From the NCBI RefSeq assembly GCF_001558695.1, contig NZ_LNTU01000012.1, positions 372,001 through 436,000 of the forward strand: DNA of 64,000 bases, in the 5' to 3' direction. The notes under the pieces were generated by a model that was not told the DNA's origin, did no database searches, and saw nothing but the letters and a program-made list of their open reading frames with translations. The translations under genes were made by a program, and so were the position numbers. Below, piece by piece: positions 59,509 to 64,000 of the stretch. Position 1 is the stretch's first letter, and each line of letters begins with the position of its first letter. Source of the DNA: Paramesorhizobium deserti. Its GTDB lineage: Bacteria; Pseudomonadota; Alphaproteobacteria; Rhizobiales; Rhizobiaceae.

Positions 59509-60582
59509 ATGATGCCCGCCATGAAAGCCCGAAACGGAACTGAAGGAAAGAGCCTCGTCACGGGGTGGGACATCGGCGGCGCGCATCTCAAACTTGCCCG
59601 GTGCCTGGACGGTGAGGTCCTCATGGCCCGCACTATGATGACGCCGATGTGGCTCGGCACCGACCGGCTGAAGGAAGCGCTGAAAAGCCTCGCAGACCTA
59701 CGCGCCGAAGGTGGCAGTAATGTCTTCACCATGACGGGCGAGCTCTCCGACGCCTTCCCCTCGCGCGATGTCGGGGTCGCCACCCTTCTCGATCTTATCG
59801 AGGAGGCGTTCGGCACGGATGGAACGCTGATCTATGCCGGCCGCTCGGGGCTGGTGGACCTCGCCGCCGCGCGCCAGCTTGGCGGCGATATAGCCTCGGC
59901 CAACTGGCATGCAACGGCATCGCTCAGCGCGAGGCTGGTGGGCAACGGCATCTTTGTCGACATGGGTTCGACCACGACTGATATTCTGGCCATGAAGGAT
60001 GGAGCCGTCATTCATCAGGGTTATTCCGATGCCGAACGCCTGCTGACCGGCGAACTTGTCTATACCGGCGCAGCGCGCAGCGCGCTGATCGGCATCGCGG
60101 CGCTCGTTCCAGTGCGAGGCCGCATGACGCCGCTGATGAACGAATATTTCGCCAACACAGCCGATCTCGGCCGCATTCTCGGTACGCTCGACGAGGCCGA
60201 CGACCAGTACAGGGCGGCAGATCATGGCCCCAAGACTTTTGCGGGCTCGGTCGAGCGGATCGCGCGCATGGTCGGTCGCGACAGCGGCGACCTTGATGAG
60301 CGGGAATGGATCGACATCGCCCGCTGGTTCAGCGAGCACCAGCTGCGCATGATCCATGACGGGGCATTCCGCGTGGCGACGCTGCTCTCAGCGGACCCGA
60401 AAGCACCTGTCGTCGGCGCCGGCATCGGCCGTCCGCAGATCAGGCGCCTCGCCGAACGCCTCGAACGGCCCTATGTGGATTTCGGCGCGCTGATCCCGGC
60501 TAGCGAGGATGCCCGCAATGACGCCAGCAAGGCCGCGCCGGCAACGGCCGTAGCGCTGCTCGGCGCCCGGCATCTCGTTTAG
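59509..60582 (+). CDS. ASKHA-type H4MPT pathway protein (COG1548-like)
   Basis: A 357-residue protein of the hydantoinase/oxoprolinase-like actin-fold group. VTGWDIGGAHLKLARCL is the phosphate-1 motif, FVDMGSTTTDILAM phosphate-2 and VVGAGIGRPQIRRLAERL the adenosine motif. Members accompany H4MPT genes; the reaction is unknown. GAGG at 59498 is seven bases before ATG 59509; an ATG at 59521 or TTG at 59503 could be used. Its TAG stop is the first codon of the repeat that follows. Confidence 0.82.
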   Translation: MMPAMKARNGTEGKSLVTGWDIGGAHLKLARCLDGEVLMARTMMTPMWLGTDRLKEALKSLADLRAEGGSNVFTMTGELSDAFPSRDVGVATLLDLIEEAFGTDGTLIYAGRSGLVDLAAARQLGGDIASANWHATASLSARLVGNGIFVDMGSTTTDILAMKDGAVIHQGYSDAERLLTGELVYTGAARSALIGIAALVPVRGRMTPLMNEYFANTADLGRILGTLDEADDQYRAADHGPKTFAGSVERIARMVGRDSGDLDEREWIDIARWFSEHQLRMIHDGAFRVATLLSADPKAPVVGAGIGRPQIRRLAERLERPYVDFGALIPASEDARNDASKAAPATAVALLGARHLV

Positions 60583-60771
60583 AGCGATTCACATTCAATC
60601 GGAAGCGCCGGGGTAGCTGGATGCCCCTCATCCGCCTGCCGGCACCTTCTCCCCGCAAGCGGGGAGAAGGAGGAAGCGGCAACGCCGATGCCCCCTCTCC
60701 CCGTTTTTACGGGGAGAGGGTAAGGGTGAGGGGCAAATAGAAAGCGTTTCTGTCAAGCAGGAGACGCTCTA
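60580..60771. repeat. Composite palindromic repeat between convergent genes
   Basis: TAGAGCG (60580-60586) and CGCTCTA (60765-60771) are the outer ends; inside are GCCCCTCA (60623-60630) / TGAGGGGC (60727-60734), a perfect 12-bp stem CCTTCTCCCCGC / GCGGGGAGAAGG (60645-60670), and CCCTCTCCCCGT / ACGGGGAGAGGG (60693-60720). It looks like one palindromic element nested in another. Both neighbouring genes use its outer TAG as their stop codon. Confidence 0.8.
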
Positions 60772-61353
60772 TACAGATTTGCCTTTCATATCAGCGGCAT
60801 CGCGGTGGTCCTCAACGCGCTGCATCAGCCAGGACCAGGCGAGGCACTCGTCCGGGCCGGCTGTCTTTTCCATCGCAATGTTGAGATAGGCGAGTTCCGC
60901 GTCGATCTTCTCCTGAGGCAGCATGTTGAGCCGGCTCACTAGGATCGCCAGTTCCAGCACGGCCGCCTTGGCGCGGTTCATGCCGGTGAAAGGCGCGTGC
61001 ATTCCCTCCGACACCACTTCGCAGGAGAAACGCGGGCGCAACCCGTCATCCGCGACGGATATCACCTTGAGGAGGGAATGGCTCAATGCCGATTTGAGGC
61101 GGGGGACGGGAGACTCCTCGACCGGCACCACCGGCCAGTCCTTTCGCCCGGTCAGGCAGCCAGCGAAGACGAGCATGTCGTCCGTATAATTGGCGACGGC
61201 ATAGGGAACGGCGGTGAGATTATCCAGCGTCTTCGAAGGGCGGAACGGCGCGATGACCCAGCCCTCCCCCTCCTCAATAATGCCGAGCGGCGCGATATGC
61301 ACGAGGCCATCGGCATCGACTGTTGTCACGATGGTTTCCCTGATATAGCTCAC
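60769..61353 (-). CDS. DUF447 protein (flavin-reductase-like)
   Basis: A 194-residue protein of the archaeal-type DUF447 family (COG2457): IRETIVTTVDADGLVHIAPLGIIEEGEGWVIAPF is a split-barrel FMN-binding-like fold, and AVANYTDDMLVFAGCL, CEVVSEGMHAPFTGMNRAKAAVLELAILVSRL follow. It appears in H4MPT clusters of methylotrophs; function unknown. It overlaps the DHPS-like gene by four bases, and its stop codon is in the repeat. Confidence 0.82.
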   Translation of the reverse strand: MSYIRETIVTTVDADGLVHIAPLGIIEEGEGWVIAPFRPSKTLDNLTAVPYAVANYTDDMLVFAGCLTGRKDWPVVPVEESPVPRLKSALSHSLLKVISVADDGLRPRFSCEVVSEGMHAPFTGMNRAKAAVLELAILVSRLNMLPQEKIDAELAYLNIAMEKTAGPDECLAWSWLMQRVEDHRDAADMKGKSV

Positions 61354-62747
61354 GACATATCCTTCTTCGCACGCAGCGTATGCCCGGCTTTCGCAAGCCG
61401 TGTCCTGTCCTCCTCCGGCCGGGGCGCCGCCACGCCCCAGGAGAGCGGCTCGTCCTGAATATACCGTTTGCCGAGTTTCCAGGCGAGTTCGGCCTTGGTC
61501 AGCTCGGCGCCGAGATAGAAGGCATGCGCGCCGTCATTCTCGACATCGAGGCCGGGAAAAAGCTCGAACGCATCCTGCGCCACCCGGTGGCCGTTCTTAT
61601 TGAAGATATGGATACCGTCAGGCGCGGTCATGATGCGGTAATTGGCGTCACGCACCGCCTGCGCCAGGGCATCGATATCCTCCTTGCTGTTGGGATAGGG
61701 CTTGCGGTCGTGCACCTGCAGGAGCCCGGCATCGTAGCCGCGCGGCAATGCGTGATCCCGCTTGGCGGCAAACATGATGCGGCGGGCGATGTCATGCTCC
61801 TCGACGGTGCGCACCGTATGTGGGCTGACATGGACCACCAGCACGTTACGGATCATGAGCTCGGAGCAGATGCCGGAAAGCACCGCCGTTATCCCCGACG
61901 TATCGGCATCCGTCAGCTCGGTCAGATTGCCAGTTCCCATCATCATCTCGACCTCCGGCCAGCGGCGGCGGGCTTCGAGGAAGCGGCCGAGCGAAGCGGC
62001 GAAGCCGAAATGGATCGGGTCAAGAACCGGATCCGCGATAAACGATATCCCCGCGGCCTGCGCCGCATCGATGGCGCATCCAAGCGAATCGAGGTCGCCC
62101 GGATTTGCCGGGATCAGGATCGGTATGGCGCCGTGATCATAGGCAAGGCCGATCGTTTCCTCGGTGAGGCTCAGGAGAAAATCCGCCCCTGTCCTGGCCC
62201 CGATTTCGAGCTCCTCGACATTGGCGGAATCGACACTCACCGCCAGGCCGTGCGCCTTCAGCGCCTTGACGGCATCGGCCAGATGCGGGAACGGCGTTTC
62301 CGGCAGGCAGCCGAGATCGATCACATCAGCGCCGGCGGCAGCGAGTTGTGAAGCCTGTTCGACGATCGCGTCGACGCTCATCATCGAAGCATCGACGATC
62401 TCCGCGAAGATGCGCAGCTCGTGCTGGGAGAGATCTACGGGCTTTCCCTGCCGCCCTAGATAGACGGGCAGATCGGCCAGTTCGTCCGGGCCGCGCTCGA
62501 ACGGCACGCCGAAAAAGCCGCTCAAGCGTTCGAGATTGCCCCTGAAGCGGCCTGGCAGCACGACCCGGTCGGCCGCCACGGGCTGTTTCAGGCGGCGGAC
62601 GATGATCTCCTCCGTCATCAGTGCCGCGACCTTCACGCCGATATCGACAATCTCATGGGAAAAGGATGTCTGCCCCAGATCGGCGAGCACCCGCTGCAGC
62701 CGCGCATGGGCGAGATGTCCCGTCAGGAAGAGGAGCCGCTCAGCCAT
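61350..62747 (-). CDS. Dihydropteroate-synthase-like protein of the H4MPT island
   Basis: A 465-residue protein. An N-terminal domain (MAERLLFLTGHLAHARLQ and on, about 1-140) precedes a DHPS-type TIM barrel (about 150-400: AGADVIDLGCLPETPFPH, VSVDSANVEELEIGARTGADFLLS, PVLDPIHFGFAASLGRFLEA, MGTGNLTELTDADTSG) and a C-terminal tail. Such proteins replace normal DHPS in pterin cofactor synthesis; joining of the pterin to RFA-phosphate is inferred. ATG 62747; overlaps the flavoprotein gene. Confidence 0.85.
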   Translation of the reverse strand: MAERLLFLTGHLAHARLQRVLADLGQTSFSHEIVDIGVKVAALMTEEIIVRRLKQPVAADRVVLPGRFRGNLERLSGFFGVPFERGPDELADLPVYLGRQGKPVDLSQHELRIFAEIVDASMMSVDAIVEQASQLAAAGADVIDLGCLPETPFPHLADAVKALKAHGLAVSVDSANVEELEIGARTGADFLLSLTEETIGLAYDHGAIPILIPANPGDLDSLGCAIDAAQAAGISFIADPVLDPIHFGFAASLGRFLEARRRWPEVEMMMGTGNLTELTDADTSGITAVLSGICSELMIRNVLVVHVSPHTVRTVEEHDIARRIMFAAKRDHALPRGYDAGLLQVHDRKPYPNSKEDIDALAQAVRDANYRIMTAPDGIHIFNKNGHRVAQDAFELFPGLDVENDGAHAFYLGAELTKAELAWKLGKRYIQDEPLSWGVAAPRPEEDRTRLAKAGHTLRAKKDMS

Positions 62748-63291
62748 CGCCCGAAAGCTCCTTCTTCCGCCGCTCCACCGCTTCCTGCAACTCCGCCAGA
62801 GATTCCACGACGTGGGTCCGCTCGAATTCCTTGAGGCGTGCCGTATTCTGGAGATCGATCGGCCTGGGATAGACTTTGACCAGCCCGCTGGGCGCCATGG
62901 TTTCAAGCTCCGGCGCCGTATCGCAAGCAAAGACGATGGAGGGCACCAGGCATTTGCCCGCCTGGGCATAGACATTGGTGGCGAGCGTATCGGAGATGCC
63001 GACGACGCATTTCGCCACCGTGTTCGACGTGGCGGGGGCAATGACCACCGTGTGATAGATGCCGTGATAGAAGCCGCCGACCGGCACGGCGCTCGCCGTC
63101 TTGTCGTGCAGAACGCGCATGGTATCGGGAAAATCGAGCTTCAGCTTGTACATGCGCAGCACTTCATTGGCCGCCTTCGAAACGAAGATGTCGCAATGCT
63201 CAAGCGTGCGGATCAGTTCGAAACTTTCGACGAAGAAATGGCCCGAGCCGGTCAGAACCCACGCCCAGCGCGGCGTCTGCAATTTTGTCAT
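62740..63291 (-). CDS. Dihydromethanopterin-reductase-like flavoprotein
   Basis: A 183-residue flavoprotein of the archaeoflavoprotein AfpA/DmrB type. WVLTGSGHFFVESFELI is the FMN-binding loop, VVIAPATSNTVAKCVVGISDTLATN the conserved flavoprotein segment, and VPSIVFACDT follows. In methylotrophs and methanogens these reduce dihydromethanopterin to H4MPT. The exact electron donor is not known. Cotranslated with the amino-acid-kinase and DHPS-like genes. Confidence 0.82.
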   Translation of the reverse strand: MTKLQTPRWAWVLTGSGHFFVESFELIRTLEHCDIFVSKAANEVLRMYKLKLDFPDTMRVLHDKTASAVPVGGFYHGIYHTVVIAPATSNTVAKCVVGISDTLATNVYAQAGKCLVPSIVFACDTAPELETMAPSGLVKVYPRPIDLQNTARLKEFERTHVVESLAELQEAVERRKKELSGDG

Positions 63292-63929
63292 TGCCCGAAT
63301 ATCCCCTCATCGGCCATTTCGTTGTGCATGATTACCCCCGGAATATCCGCCAGAGGCAAATTCCCGGCGATATTGCCAAGCGTCTGCGGCCCCGCGATGT
63401 GGAGAACAATCTCAGACCGCAGCATTTCAGGCAGCAGCGGGTCGACAATGCCCGATCTGACAAGGCCGGCAAGGTTGATATGCTGTAGAAAACCATTGGT
63501 CTGCTTGATGAGAAGCAGCCGCTCCGCACCCCATTTCCCGCAGAACCAGGCGGCAAGCGAATCCGAGGTGACGTCCCATGAACGGGGAATGTCGGGTGCA
63601 TCCCATGTCATCTGGGACGGCAGCCAGACGGGGATGCCGCCCACCTTCAGCGTGTGCCGGATCGCCGGCCAGGAACGGCACGGGCGCAGCCGCTGATGGC
63701 GCTCGGCGATCACAAGACCGAACTGGTCCATGGCGAGGATCGCCATGTCGTGGGCTGCATCGTCCGTATAGGCCAGAGGGTCCTGCAAGGCGCGCACCTT
63801 ATCGGCAAAAGGCCCACCGCCCGGCACGATGACCAGCGGGAACCGTGCCATTGCAAGAACATCCACCCACCGCTGCAGTTCTTCATGCCCAGCCGTGCTT
63901 CCTCCCAGCTTCACGACCGCAGCCTTCAT
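63288..63929 (-). CDS. Amino-acid-kinase-family protein (COG2054, MfnE-like)
   Basis: A 213-residue kinase-fold protein. VVKLGGSTAG is the phosphate-binding start, PLVIVPGGGPFADKVRAL the glycine loop, and LLLIKQTNGFL follows. The MfnE relatives phosphorylate an aminomethyl-furan intermediate in methanofuran synthesis, so a role in methylofuran synthesis is inferred. It overlaps the flavoprotein gene; upstream an open frame overlaps it by ATGA at the window edge. Confidence 0.8.
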   Translation of the reverse strand: MKAAVVKLGGSTAGHEELQRWVDVLAMARFPLVIVPGGGPFADKVRALQDPLAYTDDAAHDMAILAMDQFGLVIAERHQRLRPCRSWPAIRHTLKVGGIPVWLPSQMTWDAPDIPRSWDVTSDSLAAWFCGKWGAERLLLIKQTNGFLQHINLAGLVRSGIVDPLLPEMLRSEIVLHIAGPQTLGNIAGNLPLADIPGVIMHNEMADEGIFGQ

Positions 63930-64000
63930 GACCGGATACCTTTTCTGCCTCCATGGGCATCTATCGTTCCGGGGTTTGTAGAACTGCGCGGCTTCGATGC
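63926..64000 (-). CDS. Possible 3' end of another island gene at the right edge
   Basis: A reverse-strand frame is open from the edge to a TGA at 63926-63928 that overlaps the kinase start by ATGA, the spacing used throughout this island. Only about 24 residues are seen, with no recognisable motif; a second frame is open to a TAG at about 63959. Identity cannot be given. Confidence 0.3.
   Translation of the reverse strand, partial: ASKPRSSTNPGTIDAHGGRKGIRS

Overview
This window is chromosomal DNA of a high-GC alphaproteobacterium of the order Hyphomicrobiales, probably on the Brucella/Ochrobactrum/Phyllobacterium/Mesorhizobium side. The clues are the gene order purB, purC-purS-purQ, purL, a BolA/CGFS-glutaredoxin pair, icd-alaS-recA neighbours, the F1-ATPase zeta inhibitor, a DUF1127 protein, a GTTC-N7-GTTC type LexA box before recA, and short palindromic intergenic repeats. 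Genes are dense, often overlap by ATGA or GTGA, and use GTG starts in places. I saw no rRNA, tRNA, CRISPR array, insertion sequence or prophage.

1-31 kb is housekeeping: a Bcr/CflA-type efflux gene cut by the left edge and preceded by what looks like a leader-peptide attenuator; rpe; purine synthesis (purB, purC, purS, purQ, purL) with a small coiled-coil ORF wedged between purS and purQ; a MocR regulator divergent from a DUF1127 protein; bolA and grxD; a second Bcr/CflA exporter; ttcA plus an inositol-phosphatase-family gene; glsA; rpsD; an extensin-like secreted protein; an LLM flavin enzyme; murI-trmJ; icd.

31-46 kb mixes small regulator/enzyme modules (GST, ArsR with NIPSNAP and ABM monooxygenase genes, SDR with a divergent HxlR regulator and clear operators) with alaS, recA, an OmpA-type lipoprotein, and a TetR-linked three-subunit molybdenum aldehyde oxidoreductase operon of the PaoABC/xanthine dehydrogenase family.

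46-64 kb is a complete-looking tetrahydromethanopterin (H4MPT)/methylofuran C1 island, otherwise typical of methylotrophs and methanogens. Fae condenses formaldehyde with H4MPT, MtdB oxidises methylene- to methenyl-H4MPT, Mch hydrolyses this to formyl-H4MPT, and FhcABCD moves the formyl group to methylofuran and releases formate. Around these lie cofactor synthesis and accessory genes: RFAP synthase, a pterin carbinolamine dehydratase-like gene, two ATP-grasp ligases, a CitG-like protein, a HisA-like barrel, an ASKHA-type kinase-like protein, DUF447, a dihydropteroate-synthase-like protein, a dihydromethanopterin-reductase-like flavoprotein and an amino-acid-kinase-family protein. The island runs off the right edge. 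The molybdenum aldehyde oxidoreductase just upstream could act in the same aldehyde detoxification or C1 context, but this is inference.
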